NCBI RefSeq assembly: GCF_049686335.1
Contig: NZ_JBAVHX010000015.1
Span: forward strand, 62,001-126,000
Reading direction: 5' to 3'
DNA from: Buttiauxella sp049686335
GTDB lineage: Bacteria; Pseudomonadota; Gammaproteobacteria; Enterobacterales; Enterobacteriaceae
DNA length: 64,000 nt
The translations under genes were made by a program, and so were the position numbers. Shown one piece after another: positions 1 through 8,829 of the stretch (positions within the stretch are counted from its first letter, which is position 1; each line of letters opens with the position of its first letter). The notes under the pieces were generated by a model. The model had not been told where the DNA came from. It ran no database searches and saw only the letters and a list, made by a program, of their open reading frames with translations.

Positions 1-1559
1 ACGCGGTGTTTTACCAAATTTATCTACCCTCATTTTGCGACGGCAATGCCGATGGATTAGGGGATTTTATTGGCCTGGAACAGAAGGTGGATTACCTGGC
101 CGACCTGGGTATTACCGGAGTCTGGATAACACCATTTTATCCTTCGCCGCTGGTGGATAATGGTTACGACATTTGCGATTACTGCGCGGTCGATTTACGT
201 TTTGGCAGCATGGATAACTTTCGTAAAGTGGTTGCGGCATGCCATGCGAAGGGTATTCGTGTGGTTATCGATCTGGTGATTAACCACGTTTCAACAGAAC
301 ATCCGTGGTTTAAAGATGCTTTTAATAACCCGCACAGTCGCTATCGGGACTACTTTATTTTTAGCCACCAACCGAACAACTGGCAGTCGTTTTTTTCCGG
401 TAGCGCCTGGCAGGCTGAACCTGACACCGGGCAATATTACTACCATAAATTTGCCCCACAGCAGGTCGATTTAAACTGGGCTAACCCACAGGTTGAACAA
501 GAAATTTTTGCGGTTATTGATTTCTGGATAGCACAGGGTGTGGATGGTTTTCGCTTTGATGTAATTAATTTCCTCACCACCGACGGAGTTGGCCCGGATA
601 ACCCCGAAAATGATGGTCAACAACAGCATGAAAACGATGTTAACCAACCCGGAATTGAACATGTGCTGCGTCGAATTTGCCACTATATTCGCCAGCAGGG
701 CGACTATTTTTTGATTGGCGAAATTGGTAGCGAAGAGCTGCCTGTTCTGAGCCGTTACCAAAGCCCTGAACTGATGGATGTGGTGTTTAACTTCAACCTC
801 GGTAGCCATAAAACCTTCGATGTCGCACGCTTATTTGGTGAGCTGCAAGCCATGCGCCAGCAGCAATCAGGGATGCCAACGCTATTTTTCTCCAGCCACG
901 ATATGCCGCGCATGATAGGCCGCTTTGGCGAAACGCAACGCGATACGCCGCGCGCCCGAGCGGTAATGGCACTCCAGCTTACCGCTTTAGGTGTGCCGTT
1001 TATCTTCCAGGGTGACGAATTGGGGATGAGCAATTATCTGCCGCAAACAGCCGAACAGATTTTTGATATTCAGGGTAAAACTCACTACCAAACCGCACTT
1101 GCCGCAGGGCTTAGTACGGATGAAGCACTGGCCTGCGCCATAAGCCAGTCGCGCGATGGTTCTCGTTCACCGATGCCGTGGAGTGCCGCCCCTTTCTCCG
1201 GCTTTTCTTGCGTAAAACCGTGGATGCCGCTCAACCCAAATTCCCTTGAGATTAACGCTGACGCGCAACGCCAGCAGCCGGATTCGCTATGGCATGAATA
1301 TCAAAAAATGATCGCATTGCGCCATGCTTCCTCTTCATTACGCACCGGTGTTTACCGGGATTTAGGCCGTACCGGGGACTGCATCTGGTTTTCCCGCCAA
1401 AGTGAAGACGAGTGTACGTGGGTGGCTGTCAATTTTGGCAAATCCATCAGAAATCCGTGGTGTGAGATCAACGCCCCCACAGTCGCAGGCAATAATTCTG
1501 AATGGTTGGGGAAAAACGAATTTATTATCAAAAGGAGTTGTTATGCAAAGGCACAGTAA
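1..1559 (+). CDS. GH13 alpha-glucosidase-like glycosidase (5' truncated by window edge)
   Basis: Alpha-amylase superfamily (GH13) retaining hydrolase, nearest in layout to oligo-1,6-glucosidase/exo-alpha-glucosidase enzymes. The reading frame is open to the window edge and the usual 5-15 N-terminal residues are missing, so the GTG at 6 is probably not the true start. Counting from that GTG, the visible motifs are DLVINH (conserved region I), GFRFD with the probable nucleophile D185, GEIG with the probable acid/base E239, and SHD with the transition-state stabiliser D299. FQGDELGMSN follows. The gene overlaps the downstream GH130 gene by 17 bp, implying co-transcription and a shared glycan substrate. 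No signal peptide can be judged because the N-terminus is absent. Substrate is not determinable; the family call is firm. Confidence 0.85.
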   Translation, partial: AVFYQIYLPSFCDGNADGLGDFIGLEQKVDYLADLGITGVWITPFYPSPLVDNGYDICDYCAVDLRFGSMDNFRKVVAACHAKGIRVVIDLVINHVSTEHPWFKDAFNNPHSRYRDYFIFSHQPNNWQSFFSGSAWQAEPDTGQYYYHKFAPQQVDLNWANPQVEQEIFAVIDFWIAQGVDGFRFDVINFLTTDGVGPDNPENDGQQQHENDVNQPGIEHVLRRICHYIRQQGDYFLIGEIGSEELPVLSRYQSPELMDVVFNFNLGSHKTFDVARLFGELQAMRQQQSGMPTLFFSSHDMPRMIGRFGETQRDTPRARAVMALQLTALGVPFIFQGDELGMSNYLPQTAEQIFDIQGKTHYQTALAAGLSTDEALACAISQSRDGSRSPMPWSAAPFSGFSCVKPWMPLNPNSLEINADAQRQQPDSLWHEYQKMIALRHASSSLRTGVYRDLGRTGDCIWFSRQSEDECTWVAVNFGKSIRNPWCEINAPTVAGNNSEWLGKNEFIIKRSCYAKAQ

Positions 1560-2607
1560 AAATCCTCTTATCACCCCTGCAGATGTAATCCCTTCACGTC
1601 CCGAGCGGAAAGTTGAATGCGTGTTTAACGCAGGCGTGGCGGAACAGGACGGCGAAATTCTTTTACTCTTACGCGTCGCCGAAAGTATTGAAAATGACGA
1701 TCCTCAGTTGGTCACTGTTCCGCTACTCGAAGAGTCAGGCGGGCAATGGCGACCGTCGACGCGTACTTTTGACCGACGTGATGATCGTTATGATTTCAGT
1801 GATCCGCGCGGCATTGTTTTAAAAAGCGATCGTGCACAAACATGGCTGACATCAATGTCGCATTTGCGATTGGCAAGAAGCCAGGATGGTGTGAATTTCA
1901 CGATTGATGCCGATCCTTTCATGGTTCCGGATACCCAGTACGAACAATTTGGCTGCGAAGATCCGCGTCTGACTAAAATCGACGATCTCTGGTATATCAA
2001 TTATTCCGCCATTTCACCGCTTGGGATCACCACAGCACTTGCCACCACCAAAGATTTTAAACAGGTGGAAAAGAAGGGGCTGATCTTCTGCCCGGACAAC
2101 CGCGATGTGTGCTTCTTCCCGGAAAAGATCGCTGGCAAATATATGGCACTCACCCGCCCGGCACCGTGCCACTTCGGCCATCCGGAAATTTGGATCTGTG
2201 AATCACCCGATATGCTGCATTGGGGAAATCACCGCCATTTATTGGGGCGTTCTGGTGACGAATGGGACGGATTTAAATCTGGCGGCGGTGCACCGTTGCT
2301 GAAAACCGAATTTGGCTGGCTGGAAATCTACCATGGCGTAGAAGCTAACTTGCGTTATTGCCTCGGCGCATTACTGCTCGATTTTAACGATCCTACGCGC
2401 ATTCTCGCTAAGTCGCCGGTACCGCTTCTTGAACCGATTGCACCATACGAACGCGAAGGATTTTTTGGCAATGTGGTGTTTACTTGTGGGGCATTAATTC
2501 GTCATGAAACGCTGCATATCTGGTATGGCGCGGCAGATCAGTGCATGGCGCTGGCGACAATGTCGCTTGCAGATTTGTGGAAGCACCTGAAACTGAACAA
2601 GCAATAA
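1543..2607 (+). CDS. GH130 family beta-mannoside phosphorylase/hydrolase-like protein
   Basis: 354-residue protein of the GH130 five-bladed beta-propeller family, whose members phosphorolyse or hydrolyse beta-mannosides such as mannosyl-glucose, mannobiose or mannosyl-GlcNAc. Family landmarks are NPLITPADV near the N-terminus, FNAGV, GCEDPR around residues 137-142 (D140 in the conserved acidic motif), the TRPAPCHFGHPEIW stretch, GGGAP, and HIWYGAADQCMALA near the C-terminus. ATG 1543 is chosen because AAAGGAG lies 6 bp upstream; longer upstream extensions run through the GH13 gene. No signal peptide, so probably cytoplasmic. Its overlap with the GH13 gene suggests both trim one imported heteroglycan containing alpha- and beta-linked sugars. 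Whether it is a phosphorylase or a hydrolase cannot be told from sequence alone. Confidence 0.85.
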   Translation: MQRHSKNPLITPADVIPSRPERKVECVFNAGVAEQDGEILLLLRVAESIENDDPQLVTVPLLEESGGQWRPSTRTFDRRDDRYDFSDPRGIVLKSDRAQTWLTSMSHLRLARSQDGVNFTIDADPFMVPDTQYEQFGCEDPRLTKIDDLWYINYSAISPLGITTALATTKDFKQVEKKGLIFCPDNRDVCFFPEKIAGKYMALTRPAPCHFGHPEIWICESPDMLHWGNHRHLLGRSGDEWDGFKSGGGAPLLKTEFGWLEIYHGVEANLRYCLGALLLDFNDPTRILAKSPVPLLEPIAPYEREGFFGNVVFTCGALIRHETLHIWYGAADQCMALATMSLADLWKHLKLNKQ

Positions 2608-2656
2608 CGCTCTGTTTTAGGGGCATCTGCATACACATTTCGCTGTGGAAAGCTGC

Positions 2657-2690
2657 CTGGTGAATGGGGAACCTTGCCCTATTTCACCAG
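2657..2690. terminator. Imperfect hairpin between the convergent GH130 and GT17 genes
   Basis: CTGGTGAA and TTCACCAG form an 8-bp outer stem with a partly pairing GGGG/CCC interior. It lies between two convergent genes, where a bidirectional terminator would be expected, but there is no clear U-tract on either side. Confidence 0.35.
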
Positions 2691-2726
2691 ACTGTAGCCA
2701 GGAGACACTGCAAGCGGGAGAGGAAC

Positions 2727-3551
2727 TTAGCGAATAAACTCAGCAAAACGTTGCGCATTTTGCTTCAGATAATCCGGGAAATCGCCGCTTTGTAGATCGA
2801 TAACCTGAAGGTTTCTTTCACGAGCCCAAATATCCAGCCCATTCTCAATCGCATTCTTGATATGTTCTTGATTATTCAGCTCTGGCGTATCGTATTCAGT
2901 ATGTGAAATGGTCGACATTTTTTCTGAGATACGTTCTGCCGTCATTATCCAGGAGAAGTGCCAGCCTGCATCCTGCACAACGTGCGTTCTTAATTTCAGC
3001 CAGCGCCATTTCAACCAGCTTTTGCGAATCGCCGAGCGCTTCACATTGCGTAAAGTTTCAGGCTCACCATTAAAGAACGTGCGCAGATTTTTATAGCTGG
3101 TCATTTTCGGCAGCGTACAACGGCGCGGCGAACCATCAGTATTAAACACCTGTAAATTAAACTGATAGTTATAAAAATTCTGATACAGCGTGGTGCACAG
3201 ATAATTGGGTTTATAAGCCGCGATGGCTTGCGGACGAATAATTTCATCGACGTCGGAAACAATAATCGTGTCATCGTCTTTTGCCGCCGTCAGGCCATTC
3301 ATGATGGCATTACGCGTTCTGGCTTCGTTAGTCCAACTGTCTGCGACTGGCTTTTCATCAAAGACGACGTAGATAATTTTGTCTTTAAATTTGGCGAACT
3401 TGTTGATGTCGAAATGCAACTCTACTGGCTGACCGGTAAAAGAGTGAGTCGATTCAACAATGACAAATTTATCAACATAGTCATTGAGCACGTTGAGTCG
3501 AATATCGAGCAACATGTCTTCATCGTAGTAGAGGAAGCAGTCGTAGATCAT
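2727..3551 (-). CDS. GT17-like glycosyltransferase
   Basis: 274-residue protein resembling glycosyltransferase family 17 (the bisecting N-acetylglucosaminyltransferase family, which also has bacterial members). The N-terminus MIYDCFLYYDEDMLLDIR and the VIVESTHSFTG segment (about residues 30-42) are typical. IIVSDVDEI at about 95-103 supplies the DxD-like metal/nucleotide-sugar motif. No signal peptide or membrane segment is evident, so it is probably cytoplasmic. The ATG lacks a strong Shine-Dalgarno sequence. It stands alone: no polysaccharide, LPS or other glycosyltransferase genes adjoin it, and a terminator separates it from patA upstream, so it needs its own promoter in 3552-3630. Acceptor and donor are unknown. 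Confidence 0.75.
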   Translation of the reverse strand: MIYDCFLYYDEDMLLDIRLNVLNDYVDKFVIVESTHSFTGQPVELHFDINKFAKFKDKIIYVVFDEKPVADSWTNEARTRNAIMNGLTAAKDDDTIIVSDVDEIIRPQAIAAYKPNYLCTTLYQNFYNYQFNLQVFNTDGSPRRCTLPKMTSYKNLRTFFNGEPETLRNVKRSAIRKSWLKWRWLKLRTHVVQDAGWHFSWIMTAERISEKMSTISHTEYDTPELNNQEHIKNAIENGLDIWARERNLQVIDLQSGDFPDYLKQNAQRFAEFIR

Positions 3552-3629
3552 AAAGGGGCAACCAGGCTTTAAATAAGGACCGCAAGTATAGAACGTTCAG
3601 CAGGGTAAGAACATTATCAGGCTAAATAT

Positions 3630-3657
3630 ATCCCCCGGAATGATCGCTCCGGGGGAT
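3630..3657 (-). terminator. Rho-independent terminator of patA
   Basis: A 10-bp perfect stem, ATCCCCCGGA paired with TCCGGGGGAT, with an 8-base loop. On the minus strand it is followed by TATATTTAGC. It begins 6 bp after the patA stop codon and separates patA from the GT17 gene. Confidence 0.85.
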
Positions 3658-3663
3658 GATTCA

Positions 3664-5055
<1,392 letters not shown>

Positions 5056-5102
5056 AATGTGCTCCTGGGAATGACGTATCACGCGATACACAAAATAAGT
5101 AT

Positions 5103-5118
5103 TGCAGGGAATACGCCA
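5103..5118 (-). promoter_or_regulatory. Sigma54 (-24/-12) promoter of patA
   Basis: On the minus strand the sequence reads TGGCGTATTCCCTGCA. It has GG at -24 and GC at -12 with the strict 12-bp register of sigma54 promoters (consensus TGGCAC-N5-TTGC). The predicted start, about 5093, leaves a leader of roughly 38 nt to the TTG start. E. coli patA is known to be sigma54/NtrC dependent, which fits nitrogen-limited induction. Confidence 0.8.
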
Positions 5119-5254
5119 CTTCGCTTCCCCTAAGCAAAATCAGGATAAACGATCTGGTTAATCTCGATTGCGTAATAATTAATCACAAAGAGTCACGTTT
5201 TGCGGCTAAATATGCTGGGATGAGCGGGCTTTGCTATGGGATATGTGGTTTTTT

Positions 5255-5290
5255 TGCACCATAACCATGCGTCGTGCTGCTTATTGGTGC
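5255..5290 (-). promoter_or_regulatory. Candidate pair of NtrC (GlnG) enhancer sites for patA
   Basis: GCTGCTTATTGGTGC (5276-5290) matches 11 of 15 positions of the NtrC consensus GCACTATATTGGTGC. GCACCATAACCATGC (5256-5270) matches 10 of 15. Their centres are 20 bp apart and lie about 170-190 bp upstream of the predicted sigma54 start, a normal enhancer distance. They sit just beyond the end of the ABC-transporter operon. Consensus recalled from the family; binding is inferred. Confidence 0.5.
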
Positions 5291-5309
5291 GAATCAATCT
5301 TGATGCCGC

Positions 5310-6032
5310 TTAAGCGGCATCCATGCGGTGTTCTCCGCGTACCAGAGCGGCGCGATCGAACTCATGCTGTATCGCACCGTCCGCCATATACGCTGCACGG
5401 TCTGACATATGCGCAATCACATCGGCATCGTGGCTGACGAGCAGGTAAGTCATGCCAAACTGGTGTTTCAGGCGGTTCAGTAGATTAAGAATTTCTGCCT
5501 GCACTGACATATCCAGCGCGGAGGTGGGTTCATCCAACAGCAGAATTTTAGGGCGCAGCAACAAGGCACGCGCAATGGCGACACGCTGGCGTTGCCCGCC
5601 TGAAAGCTGGTGCGGATAACGCTTCATGGCATCGGTTGGCAGCCCAACCTGAAGCAGCGCTTCTTCGACACGGTCGGCAATATTCGCCTCGCCATGAATC
5701 GTTAGCGGCTCGGCCAAAGTGCGATAAATCGTATGATTGGGATGTAACGAGGCGTACGGATCCTGAAACACCATTTGTACATTGCGGCGCAAATCACCCT
5801 GAAAACGCGCGCCGGGTTTGATTGGCTCACCGAGCAGTTTTACGTTGCCTTGCCATTCTCGCTGCAACCCGGCCAGCACGCGCAGAAGAGTGGATTTCCC
5901 GCATCCTGAAGCGCCAATTAAACTGAACGTTTCACCTGAATTAACGGTAAAGCTGGCGTCGCGCACGGCGGTTTTCACCTGGCCTTTGGCGCTAAACTGC
6001 ACGCCGAGGTGACTGATTTCAACGATTGCCAT
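5310..6032 (-). CDS. ABC transporter ATP-binding protein, peptide/nickel type (second ATPase)
   Basis: 240-residue nucleotide-binding subunit of the DppF/NikE/OppF type. Walker A GASGCGKST lies at about 38-46, the Q-loop in MVFQDPYASLHP, the signature LSGGQRQR, Walker B LLLDEP with TSALD, and an H-loop His in LVSHDADV. It is shorter than typical DppF (about 330 residues) and lacks the C-terminal oligopeptide-transporter extension. Last gene of a five-gene operon, overlapping the preceding ATPase gene by 14 bp, with GGAGAG ahead of the ATG. It pairs with the upstream ATPase to power the two permeases. Substrate unknown. Confidence 0.9.
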   Translation of the reverse strand: MAIVEISHLGVQFSAKGQVKTAVRDASFTVNSGETFSLIGASGCGKSTLLRVLAGLQREWQGNVKLLGEPIKPGARFQGDLRRNVQMVFQDPYASLHPNHTIYRTLAEPLTIHGEANIADRVEEALLQVGLPTDAMKRYPHQLSGGQRQRVAIARALLLRPKILLLDEPTSALDMSVQAEILNLLNRLKHQFGMTYLLVSHDADVIAHMSDRAAYMADGAIQHEFDRAALVRGEHRMDAA

Positions 6033-6855
6033 TGCTCTCTCCTTGCAGATTCTGGCTACGGTCCAGGGTCGGCAACATCATGCCGTAAGTCGCCGCGTTC
6101 GGGCGGCATGTCCAGAGCGTGCGGGTGTATGAGTGCGTGGCCTGAGAAAGTTGGTTGGCTGGCATTTCATCGACTTTTTGCCCTTGATACATCACCAGCA
6201 CACGGTGGCAATGCTGTGCAACCAGGGGAAGATCGTGGCTAATTAACAGCATGGCCATCTGACGTTGTTCGCACTGCTCGACCAGCAGTTCCAGAATCTG
6301 GTTACGTAACCGCGCATCCAGCGCGGAAGTGGGCTCATCGGCAATCAAGACTTTTGGATTGTTCACCAGCGCAATGGCAATCATCACGCGCTGCCCCATA
6401 CCGCCTGAAAGCTCTGCCGGATAACGCGCCAGCACGTTTTCCTGCAAGCCTACGGCATGGATGACTTCGCGGATGCGCTCGCGACGTTGCGCGCCAGACA
6501 TTTTTTGGTGCAGACGTAACGCCTCGTCGATCTGCTGGGCAACGCTTTTGACCGGATTGAGCGCGTAGCGTGGATCTTGTAAGACCATCGCGATGCCATT
6601 GCCGCGCAGGTATTGCCAGTCGCGGTTGCGCAGAGTCAACAGATCGTTATCCAGAACATTGAGTTGAGTGGCACTCACTTTGCCAGGTTTGCGCACCAGC
6701 CCCATCAGCGCTCTCGCCGTCATGGATTTACCGGAGCCTGATTCACCCACCAACGCCAGCCGCTCGTTGCCCAGCGTAAAGGACAGATTGTCCACCACGC
6801 GCGCGCCCGGGTAATCGATGTTTAACCCCTTCACTTCAATTCGATTGTCACTCAT
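6019..6855 (-). CDS. ABC transporter ATP-binding protein, peptide/nickel type (first ATPase)
   Basis: 278-residue DppD/NikD-like ATPase. It has Walker A GESGSGKSM (about 35-43), Q-loop MVLQDPRYALNP, signature LSGGMGQR, and Walker B VLIADEPTSALD, where Ala before Asp is normal for DppD/NikD-type subunits. The ATG at 6855 is preferred over an upstream start at 6885: GGAG precedes it, and it overlaps the upstream permease stop by 8 bp, as expected for translational coupling. The C-terminal region (about 230-278) lacks the Cys-rich 4Fe-4S motif seen in some DppD proteins. Confidence 0.9.
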   Translation of the reverse strand: MSDNRIEVKGLNIDYPGARVVDNLSFTLGNERLALVGESGSGKSMTARALMGLVRKPGKVSATQLNVLDNDLLTLRNRDWQYLRGNGIAMVLQDPRYALNPVKSVAQQIDEALRLHQKMSGAQRRERIREVIHAVGLQENVLARYPAELSGGMGQRVMIAIALVNNPKVLIADEPTSALDARLRNQILELLVEQCEQRQMAMLLISHDLPLVAQHCHRVLVMYQGQKVDEMPANQLSQATHSYTRTLWTCRPNAATYGMMLPTLDRSQNLQGESNGNR

Positions 6856-7681
6856 GGCCTGGCTCCAGCACGTCGCGTAAACCATCGCCCAACAGGTTAA
6901 ATGCCAGGCTGCTAATTAAAATGGCGGTGCCTGGAATGGCAGCAATCCACCACTGGTCAAAAATGACCTGCATCCCGTCGGCAATCATTGAACCCCATTC
7001 GGACATCGGCGGTCTTGCGCCTAATCCTAAGAAGCCCAGCCCGGCGGCAGCCAGAATAATGCCTGCTAAATCCAGCGCCAGGCGCACAATCGCCGAAGGC
7101 AAACAGAGCGGTAGAATATGGCCTGCTAACAGACGCGGGCCACGGATGCCCATCATTTCGGCGGCAGCAAGGTAGTCGCTATGACGCAGACGTTGAATTT
7201 CGCTACGGGACTGGCGTGCATACGCAGGCCAGGTGGTCAGCGCCAGTGCCAGCGCGCCATTCACAAGCCCTGGGCCAAGCATTGCCACAAAAGCGAACGC
7301 CAGAATCAGGCGCGGCATCGACATCACCACATCGGTAAAACGCATTAGCACGCGCTCGAGCCAGCCGCCGTAATAGCCCGAAAGAATGCCGATCAGAAGC
7401 CCAAGGGGAAGGGTAATTACCGTCACCAGCAGCACCAGGCCAAGAGCCGGACGAGCACCGTAAACCAGGCGTGAAAGCAGGTCACGACCGTAGCTATCGG
7501 TTCCCAGCCAGTGATGCGCATTGGGCGCTTGCAGACGCGCGGCGGCGTCTTGCCAGTTCGGGTCGAAGGGCGCGATAAGCGGGGCGAAAACGGCAACCAG
7601 CACCAGCAAGGTGATAATCACCAGGCCGCACAGGGCGGCGGGCGATCGCAAAGTACGGCGTAAAAACAGGTAAGACGGCAT
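6848..7681 (-). CDS. ABC transporter permease, DppC/NikC-like
   Basis: 277-residue inner-membrane permease with an N-terminal cytoplasmic stretch and a first membrane helix (LCGLVIITLLVLVAVFAPLIAP), followed by about five more helices. The DppC-type periplasmic motif APNAHHWLGTDSYGRDLLSRLVYG comes after TM1. The binding-protein-dependent permease EAA loop falls around YLAAAEMMGIRGPRLLAGHILP. The start codon shares one base with the stop of the preceding permease gene (TAATG arrangement), so the two subunits are translationally coupled and probably made 1:1. Confidence 0.9.
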   Translation of the reverse strand: MPSYLFLRRTLRSPAALCGLVIITLLVLVAVFAPLIAPFDPNWQDAAARLQAPNAHHWLGTDSYGRDLLSRLVYGARPALGLVLLVTVITLPLGLLIGILSGYYGGWLERVLMRFTDVVMSMPRLILAFAFVAMLGPGLVNGALALALTTWPAYARQSRSEIQRLRHSDYLAAAEMMGIRGPRLLAGHILPLCLPSAIVRLALDLAGIILAAAGLGFLGLGARPPMSEWGSMIADGMQVIFDQWWIAAIPGTAILISSLAFNLLGDGLRDVLEPGHE

Positions 7682-8709
7682 TAGCGCACCCTCGGATCGG
7701 TGACTCGCACCAGCACGTCAGTCAGATTATTGATAATGACAAACGACACGCCAATCAGCAGCGTGCCCCCCATGATTGCGGTGGTGTCCCCGGCGAAGAG
7801 CGCGGTTGTGAGGTAACGCCCGATGCCCGGCCAGGAAAAGACGGTTTCGGTGAGTACCGCCCCTTCCAGCATGCCGGTGTAGGCGAGGGCGATAACCGTA
7901 AATAGCGTGCCGCGAATATTGGGCAGCACGTGGCGCACCAGAATCGTCATCTCTCCGGCACCTTTGGCACGTGCAAGCGTGATGTACTCTTTGTTCATTT
8001 CGCTCAGGCAGGCGGTGCGCGTCAGACGAGTAATACTGGCCAGCGAGTAATAGGCCAGCAGCAATACCGGTAAAGTCAGGTGATTGATGGCATTGATAAA
8101 CGCGTCGCGGTCACCGGAAAGCCAGGTGTCTATCAGCACAAAACCGGTTTTGGCTTCCACGCTGTACTGGTAGATATCATCCAGGCGACCCGGCCCGGCG
8201 CTCCATTGCAGGCGTGCGTAAAACAACGCCAGCATCAATAAGCCCAGCCAGAAGATAGGAACGGAGTTGCCCAGCAGCGTGAAAGTGCGCACTGCCAGGT
8301 CCCACGGCGAGCCTGCAAATCGGGCGCACAGCACGCCAAAAATCACGCCAAAAACGCTGCCAATCATCAGCGCTAGGGTGGCGAGTTCAAGGGTTGCCGG
8401 GAAGGCGGCGAGTAAATCCTGGAGCACCGGTTGGCCAGTGGCGCTGGCGGTGCCTAAATCACCATGAGCGAGATTCGTCAGATAATGCCAGAACTGAACG
8501 GGCAGGGGATTATCCAGGCCAAGCTGGTGGCGCACTTGATCGTAGGTCGCCTGGCTTGCGTGGTCGCCGACGATTTGCAACACGCGATCGACAGGGGAAA
8601 GTGCCGACAAGGCAAAGGTGATAAGCAGCAGGCCGACAAGCGTGAGTGCCAGGGTAAATACTCCCTGGGCCAGGGTGAGCAACGGGCGGCGAAATGAGAC
8701 TTCAGACAT
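7681..8709 (-). CDS. ABC transporter permease, DppB/NikB-like
   Basis: 342-residue inner-membrane permease with an N-terminal transmembrane helix (LTLVGLLLITFALSAL) and the DppB-type extracytoplasmic segment containing RHQLGLDNPLPVQFWHYLTNLAHGDLG. About five further helices follow, and the EAA loop is around YITLARAKGAGEMTILVRHVLPN. ATG 8709 is chosen over an upstream TTG at 8742, which falls inside an intergenic repeat. The spacer of about 120 bp to the upstream binding-protein gene is almost filled by that repeat, which could let the binding protein be expressed in excess over the membrane subunits. Confidence 0.9.
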   Translation of the reverse strand: MSEVSFRRPLLTLAQGVFTLALTLVGLLLITFALSALSPVDRVLQIVGDHASQATYDQVRHQLGLDNPLPVQFWHYLTNLAHGDLGTASATGQPVLQDLLAAFPATLELATLALMIGSVFGVIFGVLCARFAGSPWDLAVRTFTLLGNSVPIFWLGLLMLALFYARLQWSAGPGRLDDIYQYSVEAKTGFVLIDTWLSGDRDAFINAINHLTLPVLLLAYYSLASITRLTRTACLSEMNKEYITLARAKGAGEMTILVRHVLPNIRGTLFTVIALAYTGMLEGAVLTETVFSWPGIGRYLTTALFAGDTTAIMGGTLLIGVSFVIINNLTDVLVRVTDPRVR

Positions 8710-8740
8710 GGGTAACTCTTTTGCTGGTGTTGGATAATGC

Positions 8741-8824
8741 AACCCTCACCCCGACCCTCTCCCTGAGGGAGAGGGAGAAAACGGGTCAATCCCCTCTCCT
8801 GGGGGAGAGGGTTAGGGTGAGGGG
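8741..8824. repeat. C/G-rich palindromic intergenic repeat, copy 1
   Basis: An element of about 84 bp with outer arms CCCTCACCC and GGGTGAGGG, an internal hairpin CCCTCTCCC-TGA-GGGAGAGGG, and a second hairpin around CCCTCTCCTGGGGGAGAGGG. A closely similar copy lies at 58029-58114. Here it separates the substrate-binding gene from the first permease gene within one operon. It is not REP or ERIC by sequence. The folding could stabilise the upstream mRNA or attenuate read-through. Confidence 0.85.
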
Positions 8825-8829
8825 AGATC

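Noticed and set aside
5056..5091. Twelve-residue N-terminal extension of PatA starting at GTG 5091
   Set aside because: It would start about 2 nt from the predicted sigma54 transcription start and lacks a Shine-Dalgarno sequence, whereas TTG 5055 has AGGAG.
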